From assembly GCA_019916065.1 (NCBI GenBank), contig CM034236.1, positions 50,372,690 through 50,436,689 on the forward strand: 64,000 nt of DNA. Direction: 5' to 3'. Shown in pieces: positions 11,192 through 25,200 of this stretch (positions within the stretch are counted from its first letter, which is position 1; every line of letters begins with the position of its first letter). Position numbers and translations under genes: made by a program. This DNA comes from Vitellaria paradoxa (taxonomy: Eukaryota; Streptophyta; Magnoliopsida; Ericales; Sapotaceae). The notes under the pieces are model-generated. The model had not been told where the DNA came from, did not search any database, and worked only from the letters and a program-made list of their open reading frames with translations.

Positions 11192-11800
11192 AGAATATTT
11201 TGGGTAAAAAATATATTAAATCGTGGAGCTTTTCTAGGTATTTATGTTTTTTATGTTATGAGGATTTATTTGTTAAAAAAATATATATTGCATTATAGAA
11301 AATTTTTTAGGTAGTTATGATTTTTATGAGCATTTTTTTGTGCAAAAAAATATTTTTCATATATTCACACTTTTATATAGCAGTAAAAGTAATATATATA
11401 TATAACATATACATGTATATATATAATATAATATATAACAATAAAAAAGTTTACATTGCATTAAACTGTTATAATTATTATGTATTTATGATTTTTATGA
11501 ATATATTTTTGATAAAAAAAGTATTAAATCATGGGGATTTTAAAGTATTTTATGATTTTTATGAAGGCATTTTTGTTCAAAAAAACATTTCTTAACTATT
11601 CATACTTATATAAAAAAAAAGTTTTCAATGTATTAAATTGTTATAATTTTTAGGAATTTTTTATTTTCATGAAAATATTTTTGATAAAAAAAGTATGTAT
11701 TAAATTATGGGATCATTTTAGGTATTTTATTATTTTTATGAGAATATTTTTATCCAAAAAATAATTCTTAAATATTCATTCATTTGTATTGTAGCAAGAT
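10768..11800. repeat. AT-rich minisatellite, right part, with higher-order spacing
   Basis: The core ATGATTTTTATGAG recurs at about 10850, 11010, 11073, 11240, 11314, 11485, 11560, 11660 and 11730. For most of the array the spacing alternates near 165 and 70 bp, suggesting a ~235 bp composite unit. Embedded are (TA)n runs (11157-11188) and a TATAA-type repeat at 10768-10797. Confidence 0.75.
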
Positions 11801-12157
11801 AAGATTAAAGTTGTGAAGGGATAAGGATAATTCAAGTGGTGGTATTTTCCCCCACCAAATCTATCTCTCCGACTTTGTTAATATAAATTTGCCATCAATT
11901 TATGAAGGAAATAACAAATTAAATTTAAATAAATTTACATTACTATCTTAAAAAATAAAATTTTCAATATTTACCTCAAGCATATCAATTATTAATATTT
12001 TTCAAAGCCCGGGTAATGGTATGCAATAATTCTAAATGCCAAACTATAATGCCATAACCCAACTGTTCCAGTCTTTCCCCAGAAAATAAAAGGGGATGAC
12101 CTTTTTTTTTTTTTTTTGTCCTTTTAATGACCCAGAACCCCACCAAAAGGAGTGATC

Positions 12158-12317
12158 TTAGAGGTTGTTTGGTCAAAAAAAAAAATAAAAAATTATCAAA
12201 TTTTAATTATTTTTTATACTTTTTTTAATTAAATTTTAACACTTATCACTTTTACGTCACATCTCTTTATTTTTATTGTACTTTTTGACCAATGTTGACC
12301 AACCAAACAGCCCCTTA
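12158..12317. mobile_element. Tourist-type (PIF/Harbinger) MITE, 154 bp
   Basis: The element 12161-12314 has inverted ends GAGGTTGTTTGGTC and GACCAACCAAACAGCCCC. It is flanked by the trinucleotide target duplication TTA (12158-12160 and 12315-12317). The interior is AT-rich and non-coding. Size, end sequence and TTA duplication are typical of Tourist MITEs. Confidence 0.85.
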
Positions 12318-12579
12318 ATAATGAAAAGTGCATTTGATAATTTAAAATAAATTCCTTAGGTACGTGGATAAAAACTTTTTACCTTATAACGTGTTTGAAA
12401 CGATAAAAAATGATATAATAAGAGTTAAATTATAAATTTATAAAAATGAGTTAAAAAATAAATAATTTTTAAAAATTTTTAACAAGTTAAATTATGAATT
12501 TATAAAAATAAAATAAAAATGAATAATGTTTAAAAATTTTTGACAAACCAAATGCAGGTAAACGTTCTCCGAATTACAC

Positions 12580-12912
12580 GAAAAATGTGCATTAAAAGCC
12601 TTTTTTTTCTTTCTTTTTTTGGTCAATAATTATTACCATTAATACCCATTGTGGTGTGAAAATTCCACCATAGAAACCAGGAAGAACAGTCTAGACTTTT
12701 GACTTCGGTCAGGTCACAGAGGGAGGTCAATTTACTGCCGCGTTGGAAGTCAATATAATTCCAGTGGACGGCGACGACTCTTTCCGTGCGCCTTTCCGAC
12801 GGATAAACATGCCAATCGACGAACAGTGAACTATTGAATTTGATATATATAGAGGAGAGAGGGGGGGGGGAGAGGGGAGTGTATCAGTTATCATTATCAA
12901 TTGATCGAGACA
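12580..12912 (+). promoter_or_regulatory. P4H promoter and 5' leader
   Basis: A TATA-like GATATATATAGAGG lies at 12842-12855, about 60 bp before the P4H start codon, followed by a GA-rich leader (GAGAGAGGGGGGGGGAG). Transcription would be expected to begin near 12875. The leader is then very short. Nothing further can be resolved by eye. Confidence 0.6.
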
Positions 12913-15900
12913 ATGAAAACCAAAGGCAAAATAGGATTAGGAGGAGGAGGAGGAGGAGGAGGAGGAGGAGGAAGTAGTTGGTCGAGTTTCAGATCGAAAT
13001 TAGGGCTACCTGCTGTCTTCGTCTTGTGCTCCTTCTTCTTCATCGCCGGCTTCTTCGGTTCCACGCTCCTTTCAGAGGTCGCTCCTCCTTTCCCTTTACT
13101 TTTCATTACTCGGAGTTACAAGTTACATATATATATATATATATATATACACGCACACCCATGCGCAGACAATTGTCAATTGATACTCGAATTTCATGTT
13201 TTTATATATCCATGCACATGATAAGCATTTTGCTTGATCTTTTCTTTTTTGTTGATTGGTAAAAAATGGATTGATATTGTGAGTAGGATGATGCATCTGG
13301 CGTAAGGCCAGAGCCGAGGTTGCTGGAGTCAGAGGATAAGCCGATAAAGTTTGATCCCTTGCCTCATGGTGAGACTGGGGAAGATTACATTACATCAATC
13401 CCCTTTCAGGTATGATTTTGCTTTTATAATACATTTTGTGCTAATACTGATATGTATCCGACTCCGTATTGCATTTCAGTTAGATTTTATTAGTAGTCAA
13501 TTATTTGTGTACCTGTGATCTGAATTGTTTTTTGAGTATTTTCGCGTTGTAAGGCGTTCCGTATGAGACACGTGTGGCCCTCTAATGTACTTTTTGTAAT
13601 AGGCCGATTTTAAGAGGCATATGGGTGTGTTTGGAGTGAAAAAAAGTGAGATAAATTGAGATAAATTAAGAGTTCGTAATACGTGCAGTAAAAGAAAAAA
13701 GTTGATGTGATATAAAATTAATAGAGATTTATTGAGTTTTTTTGTTGTTTGTTTGCAAACTAAACGGGGCCAATAGTCTCTATTGTCAATTCCATTTTTC
13801 TTTTTCTATTTCACACGTTAAAAATAAATTTCATGATAAAAACTTCCAGGGGGAGATATATGCCTCAGAGGAGGATTCACCAACCAATATATAAAAAGAA
13901 AAACTTCAAAAGCCGGATATATGTCCCTTCATGGTGATTTTGCTCCCCAAGTAAAGCATGTTTTGCTATAGCGTGAGCTACTATATTACAATGACAGTAT
14001 ATAAAAAGAAAATCACAGTTGCCAACTTGCTGCTTGAGGTTTAAAATGTCTTGAATCAACACTTTTATAGGGATGTCAACCAAGAGTTTGGGAAGGGATC
14101 CCTTTTCATGCGGGGCTGGCAGCTGTCTAATAATTTTTTTGAGGATTTTTTTAATATGTAATAATATTATTGTTTTGTTATATGCATAAAATAGGATATA
14201 TAGCTCCGGTAAAATCTTATATAACAAGTTGATAGTAAACTACACATAATAACTCTAATAAGAGGCCTATTTAAATGAGAGATCTTACAAAAATCTCCTA
14301 TTTAAATTTGACTCTAATAAAAGACCTACTTAAGTTTGAAATCTCACAAAAGTGTCCAACAATAACCAAAGGGCCTATTTAAATTGAAAATTTTACTAAA
14401 AATTAACAAAAAAATAATCTTATAACATTAACATCCCAACGACTTATAGCACACAGGAAAACAAAAAGCCTTTAACAAAGAAAAAAATGTTGCTTATCTA
14501 CTTTTCACAATTTTGTTAGATTAAATTAAAATTTTCTATCACGTGTTAGTTTCTATCATTTTCAATTCTTCAATATTTTATTTTTTTATGGGCTTTCTAT
14601 ATTTTGGTTTGTTTAGTTTGTGTTAATCTTGTTAGTTGGCTATACGGTTGTATTCTTCTAATTTATAATGTCTAATAAAAAAATATGAATTTGGGTTTAA
14701 AAAATTAAAAACAATAAAGGAAAATTAAAAAAACCTCATTCAATCAAAAAGAGTTCTTGATAAAAAGATTAAATAGATTAGCTGTATTATTAATAAAAAA
14801 ATAGTATTTTAATGAATTTTGAACACAAAAATGTGATAAATAGTTTTATGTTAAAACGGTAGAAAATTATCTTTAAATAAAAAAATGAAAATTCTTATGG
14901 TTTTTTTTTTTTTTAACACAAAAAGGCCTCGTTATTAATCTTGCCTTAGACGCTGAATAAGATTAAGCTTCTTCTATTTTCCTGTCTTGGTCCCATTTAG
15001 TAATTCCCACCTCTGTTTAAAAATAAAAAAATATTTATTAAATCAAAATAATGGTATACATATTTAGGAAAAATTCTAAATAAATAAAATTTTGGACCAA
15101 AAATTTGATTTTAATAAATTGAAAAGTTGAAATTTTAAATACACAAACTTTTATCATACTCTAATTGCACCTAGATCAAAATATGTTGCACTTGCAGTAA
15201 AGTTTCATGTGTTTGGAATTTTGACTTTTCAGTTAATTAAAATGGAATTTTGAATTCAAAAATTCTGCAAATATTTATTAAAAATAAAAGTTATACATAT
15301 TTTAAATCAAAGAATGCTATATAATAATTTACATTATTATATAGATATAATTAATACATAAGTGTGTATGTTAATGGGTATGGGGCGGGGTGGAGACTAC
15401 TATCTTGTGAACTGTATCTCCATACCCGCCCTAAGTGGTGCAGGTAATTCAGGAACCCGCGGGTATTTTTGCCATCCCTACACTTCTACCTCAACAAACC
15501 CATTAATTTCCCTTGCAATAGGTTTATAACTACTTGAGAATCACCTTCATTGATGAATTTATCAAAGTTTAAGTGTATTCCTGCTTTTGCTGGCACATCT
15601 TCCAAAAGTAACAATGAATCTTAGTGGTTAACTTTGATTTACTTTGGGCCTTTGGCAAACCCATTTTTTGAAGTGCTATCATAGCAAAAATGCAAAGAAG
15701 CTAATACCAAGTGTTGGTATTGAAAGATAATGTGATTGAGATGATTTCCACACACCAAATCAGTGTGTGTGAATGGATTTATATACATTGAAGAGGATGA
15801 CTGTACAACTTACATTGGTGACCATTCAGATGACCGAATGTCCAGATACACTTCTACATAATTAACTTACAACATATATTAATGCTACATTAACACTCCT

Positions 15901-18900
15901 AACACTTCTCCTCAAGCTGGAGCATATATATTATATGTTCCAAGCATGATACAAATAGATCTCACTCTAGTTCCTCCTAAAGTTTTAGTAAACAAATCAG
16001 CTAACTGATTGTTAGACTTCACATGGCTTGTTTTGATGACGTTCTAGAAAATCTTTTTCCTGACAAAGTGACAATCAACCTTAATGTGTTTAGTTCGCTC
16101 CTGAAAGATTGGGTTCGAAGCAATGTGGACAGCAGCTTGATTATCACAAAATAGGTCCATGGGCTGGGACCCAGGAACCCCTAATTCTGTCAACATATGA
16201 CGTATCCAGACTAATTCACAGGCAGTGTGTGCCACAACTATATATTCTGATTTTGCACTTGATTTGGCCATTACTGTTTGTTTTTTACTTTTCCATGATA
16301 CTAGGTTTCCACCAACAAAAATACAATACCCAGTAATGGATTATCTATCTGTTGGTGATCCAGCCCAATCTACATCTGTGTAACCTTGAATGAGTATGTG
16401 ACCATTATCTCGATACAACAAACCGCATCCTGGTGTACCTTTTAGATATCTCAGAATACGGATAATCGCATCCCAATGGTTAGACCGAGGTGCATCAAGA
16501 AATTGACTTACTACACTTGTAGCAAATGAAATATCTGGCCTTGTGACTGTTAGATAATTAAGCTTCCCAACCAATCTATGATGGTCTTTCAATAGTTCCC
16601 CCTTATCTGCCAAAAGTTTTGTATTAGGATCCATTGGAGTATCAATTGGTTTGGCTCCTAGCATGCCGGTTTTAGATAACAAGTTAAGAGCATATTTCCT
16701 TTGAGAAAGAACAATTCCCATGCGTGATCTTGCAATCTCAATGCCTAAGAAATACTTTAGTGGACACAAATCATTGGTGTTGAACTTATTTTGAAGGAAT
16801 ATCTTCAGGTCATGAATTCCTTGTATGTCATCACCTATGATTACAATATTGTCTACAGTAACCAGCAACCAAATCTTTTCCCGAGGAGAATAACAGTAGA
16901 AAACAGAATGATTAATATCACAACGTATCAATCCAAATTATGTCACCACTTCACTAAACATGCCAAACCATGTACGGGAAGATTGCTTTAGGCCATACAA
17001 TACTTTCTTGAATTTGCAGACTAGTCCAGACTCTCCTTGAGTAACAAAGCAGGAGGTTGCTCTATATATACATCTTCAGTAAGGTCTCTATGGAAAAAAG
17101 CATTTTTAATGTCAAGTTGATGAAGAGACCAGTGAAAAATGGCTGCAAGAGAGAGAAAAAGGCGCATTGATGTGATCTTAGCTGTAGGAGAGAAAGTCTC
17201 CGAGAAATCAAGACTATAGACTTGAGTGTATCCCTTAGCAGCAAGCCTAACTCTGATACCATGAAATTAATGTGATTGAGATGATTTCCACACACCAAAT
17301 CAGTGTGTGTGAATGGATTTATATACACTGAAGAGGATGACTGTACAACTTACATTGGTGACCATTCAGATGACCGAATGTCCTAATACACTTCTACATA
17401 ATTAACATACTGCTTATATTAATGCTACATTAACACTCCTAATAGGTATCAAGTAATTGTATACTTTAATTTGTATTTGGCTGTAAACTCAGTGACTTCG
17501 CCGATTAGATCCTTCTTAACTTTCTGAATAAAGTGCTGGACCTCAACATTTTGGTTGTATTGGTCTTGCTTAGATATGAACAAGATCATTAGAAGTTTAT
17601 AGTTTCATGGGTAGTTTTGAAATGTTAATGAAGTATTTTTCCCCGTTTCTTTTGTTATTTTTTAGGTACTTCCTGATAAAAATGATGCTAGAAGTTATTT
17701 GAGCAGAATGTGCTCTGCAGTTTTTATTTGTTATTGTTATACCAACTTTCTTATAGGTGTTCCATGAAACTAGCAACAGTCATCTGATCCGATTTTTTAT
17801 TTTGGAATTCGAGGAGTGCATTGATCATATTCTAGTTTTTCACCTACCTGATGGCAAGCTGGGGTACAAGTTATTAATTAGTGCCGGAGATTCTTGCAAA
17901 CACTTTTTATGCTTTCAACCAAAGTTTTTTTTTTTTTTTTTGGTAGTTATTCAACCAAAGTTCATATTTGTATCACAAAATTCTTACAGGCAAAGCTTAA
18001 CTTGGGCATGAAACTATTATTGCTTTCTAAATGTAGATGCAACTTATATCATGATTTTGTTTCATTCAATTGTAAATACAAATGGATCCTCTGTCTCTCT
18101 GTCTCTCTCTGTTTAGATTTAAAAATATGGAAAATCATTTTTTAGGAAATAATTCTTTATGTCGATTTTGACTTTTCAAAATCAAATTAAACAAACACAT
18201 TGTACTGAATTTAGCAGCGATTACAAAGAATATGTAAAGAATTTTAGATCTCTATTGGATAACATGGCAGTCTTGTGTATTGGGTTGCTTTTTTTTTTTT
18301 TTAATTGGATAATACTTTATAACACGATATCTTGTACACATACAGAACGCATATTTTTGTAGGCCCATGCACTTTTGCGAGATTTCCATGCCCAATCCTG
18401 AATTTCTTTATGGGTTGGGAAAATCTCCTTTCAGATGTTGATGTCATTGTTTACATTCTTCATTTTATGGGGTTCAAAGATCTTTTTCTCCTTCCATTCA
18501 CTTTGTGCCTTTGAGTTTTATTTATTTATTTTAATGTAGATTTTAAGTTGGTATCCACGTGCACTATACTTTCCCAATTTTGCAACTGTAGAACAATGCC
18601 AAAGCATTGTTAAAATGGCGAGGGCACACCTTGCACCATCAGCCTTGGCTTTACGCAAGGGAGAAACAGTAGATAACACCAAGGGGATTAGAACAAGGTA
18701 CATACAATTTAAATACATATAGTCCTATGATGCAGAAAACACGATCTTCTTCTTCTATATATATTTTGTGTGCAACTTTGCGATAGACATTTTACCATTG
18801 ACTTGTACTATTTTTGAATCAGTTCTGGCATGTTTATAAGTGCATCTGAAGACGAAAGTGGGATTTTGGATCTTATTGAGGATAAAATTGCAAAGGTCAC

Positions 18901-19266
18901 CATGATTCCCAAGAGACAAGGGGAGGTAATGTCACTTTAAAGATAAAATTTGTATTGCTTATTCCTCCCAAGTGTATTATTTATGTTTGGACATATAAGC
19001 ATGAAGACTTTAATGCTGGTGATGGTGTAGAAGATGTGATTTTCTTGCTTTGGTTCATTTTCTGTGTCAAAAGACCTTCAAGATTTATCACAACCCCTAA
19101 AATACAAATAAATGAAAGAAAATAATTGTTCCAAAATTGCTAAGGTTAGTGCTTTGAACTTCAAATTGAAACCATTATGAGTTTTGGATCATGTCTCACA
19201 TCTATGTTACATGGACTTGAGTATGAGTATTAGGTGTGAGTATGTGTGTAAATGTTAGACCTCAAA

Positions 19267-19297
<31 letters not shown>

Positions 19298-22200
19298 TAG
19301 GATATTGGGATCTATATCCAAAATTTGGGTATGGATATGTGGACATGTCATAAATATTTAAACGTGTTGTATATTGTTTAGTATACTGAAATAAGCTATG
19401 AATATTATCGATGAATGTACTTCAAATTAAATGAAACTTGGAGAAAAATGAGATTTTTATCTTCTTTGTGACGATTTTCCTTATTATCAAATATTAGTTG
19501 TTGGTTTCTCAATATTATTAAAAATTAGAGGATCTAAGTATTTAATATGGGTATAGGAGTCATATACTTATTGTAATGATCTAGGATTTATATAGTACAA
19601 TATTGTCTGCTTTAGTCTTTATGACCCTTACTTTTTTGCTTGTCTGAGGCCCACACAAGTGCTTTGGAAAAGATTTTGTGTTAGATAGATCATTGAATCC
19701 TCATATATAGCACATTCCCTTTCCACACCTAGGCAAAGTGGGACTAAATGCATTACTTTTCTGCTTCACCTTATGCTCGCGTGGCCTCACACTTTTGGTT
19801 AGGTTAAGCTCCAATACAATCTGTATCGACCCAAGATTTATGTAGCAACTCTCATAGTTTTACTTCTCTAAAAGGCTTACACAGGTGCCCTAAAAAAGGT
19901 CTTGTACTCGGTAAATCATTAAACCCTCGTATATAATACATCCCTTTTCTATAATAAGTGTTGCTTCTTTGCTTTGCTCTCCTATAGACAAAGTCCCTCA
20001 CAATCCCTGCACATCATCTAGGTGTGGAGGGAGAATGTACTATATTTGAGGGTTTAATGATCCACCTAGTATAAAGCATTTTATAGAGTGCCTATGTGGG
20101 TCTCAGATAAACAAGATTGTGAGGGTTGCTATGTAGATTATGAGTCGTTATAGATGGTATCAGAACTTGACCCAGTTAGAAGTGTGGGGCCAAGCCAAAA
20201 CTGTGCCCTATTAGGGGGAAGGATTGTGAGAGTGCTTGTGAGGGATACTGCTTGCAGGAGGGTGAAGTAGAGAAGTAATATCTTTTGTTTTGCATTGCCT
20301 TGGTGTGGAAGCACATCGAAGGAGATGTGCTGTATGTGAGAATTCAATGATCTACCTAGTACAATATTTTTTTTAGAGTGCCTATGTGGGCCTCAGAGAA
20401 GCAAAACCATGAGGGTTTTGAAATAGACAATATTATACTATGTAGATCTTGGGTCGTTACACTTATGCCTTTAGCCTTAGTCTTGTCCTTATCATATCTT
20501 GTGGACACAATACAAATACGATGGATGAAATAGAAGAATCTATGTAACATGGCCTCACACTGTACAAGATTGTGCTACATATGAGAATTGAGTAAAATTT
20601 ATTCTTCTACCAGAATTAAGTAAAATTTATTCTTCCTAGGTAAACCAAACTCAAGTCTTATAGGGGAAAAGGGAGAAGAAAACATTGAAATTTTAAAAGG
20701 TGCATAGGCTATTTTGATGAACTGAAAGATGTACACTAGTGTGTGAATATGAATATCTTAGGGCCCGTTTGGTAAAACTGTCAATTTTCAGTTTTTATAT
20801 TTAGTTTTCAGTTTTTGTGTTCACCCTTTAGTTTTTAATTTTCATTTTCATAGTAGGAAAAAAAAATAAAAACTTGAAAACACGTTTGATAACAATAGTT
20901 GTTAGTTGGTAGTTATAATTATTAATTAATTAAATTTAATTATTTTAATTATATTAATTATTGAAAGTAATTTAATCCAATAAAAATAAAGTATATTAAA
21001 CATAATTTATTGTAATTATTTTTTACAAACAATTTAATAAAATATATTTCATGTTAATTAAAAATTAACTTAAATTAATTAATTATATTAATTAAATTTA
21101 ATTATTTTAGTTATATTATTTTTTAAAAATAGTTTAATTCAATAAAAATAAAATATATTTAATATAATTTAATTATATTATTTATAAAAAATAATGTATA
21201 TTAAATAATTTGTATATTAATTTAATTAATTAAACTTAATTAAATAATTAATTTAATTTAAATTAATTGAATGTACTTATTTAATTGTATTTTATTAAAA
21301 TTAATTTAATTCAATAAAAATATATTAAATATAATTTATTATATTATTTATTAAAAATAATTTAATAAAATATTTTTATATTAACTTAACTAATTAAATT
21401 TAATTATAATTAATATAATTTAGTTGATTAATATATTTAATGTATTAAATTAATTATTAATTAAATTATATTTAATATATTTTTATATAAATAAAAATAA
21501 TATATTATTAATTTAATATATTAATATATTTTATATATTAATTAAATATTTTTATATTACATAATAATATATTTTGGGGTGACTGGAGATTAGTGGGAGA
21601 TAGTGGCGGTGGTGGGAGGCAGTGGCCAGGTGTTGGTGGCAAGCAGTGGATGATTTTGATTGATGATTGTAACTGATAGTGGTTGTGTATGAAAATGAAA
21701 ATTGAAAATGAAAACTTAAGAAAACATATTTTCTATGTTTTCATAATTTTTAAAAATTTTGAAAACAGTTTTTATTTTTTTGAAAACTGAAAACTAAAAA
21801 TAAATTTGTCAAACGAGTTTTCATGTTTAGTTTTTTTATAAAAAAAAAATAAATAAAAACGAAAATAGAAAACTGAAAATGAAATGGTTGCCAAACAGGC
21901 CCCTAATTGTTGTTTGTCAAGTTTTGTTTGGTCTCCTCATCCTATTAGAGGTGCCTTTGACATGGCCCTTATTTTTGTTGCATTCAGTAACGATGTGAAA
22001 AAAAAAAAACATTTTTGATATTTTTTTTACTGGTTTCCCTTGCTCTGCAACAATTGAGTGATTTTCCTCTTCAAAAATCATAGTAATCACAAATTGTTCT
22101 TCTGAGCTCTTTTTCAAATTTCTATACAATTTTCATCTTTCTTATGCTGAATTGTCACGAGTGATAGTTTTTATTTTATTTTATTTTTCAATTAACATAG

Positions 22201-25200
22201 TTACAGAGTGTTCTTGAAGTGTATGAGTAATATGAGGATGTAACCATGTTTCAGGCATTCAATGTCCTGCGCTATGAGATTGGGCAGAAGTATAACTCTC
22301 ATTATGATGCATTCAACCCTGCTGAATATGGGCCACAGAAAAGTCAAAGGGTACATGCTAAACAAAGATATTGATACTCAAAACATTCTTCACATGCATA
22401 TTATTCTTTATTCCATTTTATTTTTGAGAATCTTCACGCGCAGATTATTCCATTTTATTTTTGAGAACTGAATCCCACAAGCTTTTTGCTTACATGACTG
22501 ACACACTGATCACGTGTAAGATGGTCTTTAGGAACCCTATGTAGCAGTGAACCGTGTGACCAACGTTTGAGAATCCATTTGCTGTTCTTTGCTTAGAAAT
22601 TGAGAATGAAAGTATCTATTTCATGATTATGAAGTTGAAATAATTATTTTCAATCAATTTACATCCTTTACAATTGCCACAAATATGGGAGATCATATCT
22701 GTTCGTGATTTCTTCATACTTTAGATTTTGTTGCATAGAAGATTCATGTTAGTTATTCTTTGGACAAGACATCCCTTCCACGTCCTCACTCTTTTTCTTA
22801 GTTTTTGGGTTTATTTGGAAAGAAAGGTGGGTGACTAACAGTACCTTTACTAATCCATTGAAAAACTTTGGCCACCCAATACACTTCCTTTGACAAGTCA
22901 TGTCAGAAGTTTTTATGTGATTTAGTGACAGGAACAGTAGTCAAGATAGGCAGGCAATTCAACATCCTGTATAAATGATCTTTATCAGTTGTTCTTTATA
23001 GCACCGCAAAAAATATTTTCTATGTTCCTTGATTCTGTTTTACTCAGCAACCACAGAGCACAAAATTGTTGCTAGCATTATTTTCAGTTTCTCTGGATGG
23101 CTAGGTATAGACTATTTTGTGCTAGTGCTGAGTGCTTTGGTCTACGGTGCTCTTACATCATTTTTTGTGAATGTTATTATGTGACCTGTCAGTGAACTTC
23201 AATGCCATAAATAGATTTTCAAGAAATTGTTGTTATATCTTTTGCTTCTCACAAATATAATGGTTCCCTAATTCTCTAATAACCATGGGTAGATCATTGA
23301 GGACTTGAATTTGTAATATCAAATTTGGCTAACTTCCATGCAGGTTGCATCTTTCTTGTTATATTTATCTGATGTTGAAGAAGGTGGTGAAACCATGTTT
23401 CCGTTTGAGGTAAGATGAGGATGCTTCTTTGTATTTATTAGGTGCTTTCCTTATCAACTTTTTTGTTTTCATTTTTGAATGAAGATAAGTAGTAACTGTA
23501 TGGTATGATCTGCAGAATGGAATGAACATGGATGGCAGCTATGATTACCGCGAGTGTATTGGCTTGAAAGTAAAGCCACGCAGAGGGGATGGACTTCTAT
23601 TTTATTCACTCTTACCAAATGGCACAATTGATCCTGTGAGAACCTACCTTGTTCTTGTCATTCTCATCAAAATTTCAGTTGAGTAAATACAGCAATATAG
23701 TAATGGCGAGGAGTATATTACCAGCACACATTAAAACCTAGAGCTAACGGCTTATAAGCAGCTGTTGCAACCTCTGAAGGCTAGAAATAGGGTGTCAGGT
23801 CAGTCGTCAGGCATACGAGTAACCACCACCATCACAGATCAAACTTCCATAAAGGTGTTTTATGAGTTTGGCTTCAGAACTGTCACGTGGCTTCTATATT
23901 GAAGTTTGTGCAGAAAAAAAAAGTGTTACACCCCCCCTCCCCCCCAAAAAAAAAAATTCAATGACAAGAGATCTTGACAGGGCCACCTTTAGAAAGTAAA
24001 TTCCAGTTCCGCGTGAACCACCCACAAGATTGAAAAAACGGCTGAGTAAGGCTTGCATCATTGTGAACAATATTCAAGGAAACACTTAGATAGTGGCACA
24101 ACAATCTAACAGAAATTTATTAAATGACCGGAATTGTAAGAAGAATGCGGAAGATATCCAATGACATAGACATGGATAACCAGACTATGTTAAATGACTT
24201 GTGCATTGCACGGGATAAAATTGATTGAGTTGAACAATTGTTGGGTTACCTTAACTGAAGATAGTTGAAAATATTTACTATTTAGGACAATATAGGGTCT
24301 AGAGCATTTTAGGTCCCGTATTATGGCTGAGACATTTGGAATACAATAAGTTTAGTCCCACTTGAATTGTTCGGTCATTCATTGATAGGGATGTAAACGG
24401 ATAAGGTATCTGTCTAATTAGGTAATCCTATTACCAAACTTGTTCATGTTTTGCTTATTATTGTCGTCTCAAATCTGTTTATTTTTTCAGTTGAGATCCC
24501 AAATCCGTCCTGTCCCAAACTCGCGAAATTAGGCACAAACTTGTGAAATTCGTTTATGTTTAATTGATCAAATTACCCATTAAGTGCTCGTTAAATACCC
24601 GATTTGAGATAAAAAATAAAAAAAATTAGTAAGTGACAAAAATGTTAAGTTTATTAAATTTAACAAATTCATTGGTCAAAGGACCTTTATGTTTTTTTTT
24701 TTTTTTTAATGTGAAAGAAGTATACTATAAATAGTAGAAATAAATGTATAAAGTACACAGAGGCATACTTTTGAAACAGTACAATAAGAATTACAATTTA
24801 TAAAGAACAATTCAAACTCAATATGGAACGATCTATGACAAGTGAAAATAATGCACAACAAATCATAAATTAAACAAGTCCAAATAAATTATCCCAACAA
24901 AGCTAAGAGTATTGTTGTGCTTTTTTATTTTAGAGATAAAATTGTAAATATATAAATATATTATATTTTATTTTATTACACGAGTACTTAAAGGGTACTC
25001 AATGGGTATCAAGTATCGAGTATCATATAACTATAAACGGGTATTGGGTATCAGGTATCCTATAGGCAAATCTTAAACTCATACCAAAGTTGCACGGTTA
25101 TTAAATTTTAATCCAAAATTCGTCCCAATTCTATTAGAGTATTTTTTAATGAGTTTTTATCGGTTTCAGTCAAGTCGGGTATCCTCGTGTACCTGTTCTA

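Larger units (their letters stand above)
15721..17444 (-). mobile_element. Internally deleted Ty1/copia element in P4H intron 2
   Basis: Two ~184 bp LTRs (15721-15904 and 17262-17444) start TGAAA and end CTAACA or CTAATA. The target duplication GGTAT flanks them at 15716-15720 and 17445-17449. On the - strand a primer-binding site TGGTATCAGAG (initiator tRNA-Met type) abuts the right LTR at 17251-17261, and a polypurine tract (CTTGAGGAGAAG) abuts the left LTR. Only reverse transcriptase and RNase H sequence remains; gag, protease and integrase are deleted. The element is antisense to P4H and is presumably spliced out. Confidence 0.92.

Noticed and set aside
12897..13106. Minus-strand ORF with a polyproline run opposite P4H exon 1
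   Set aside because: Shadow of the GGA repeat and the exon; no independent support.
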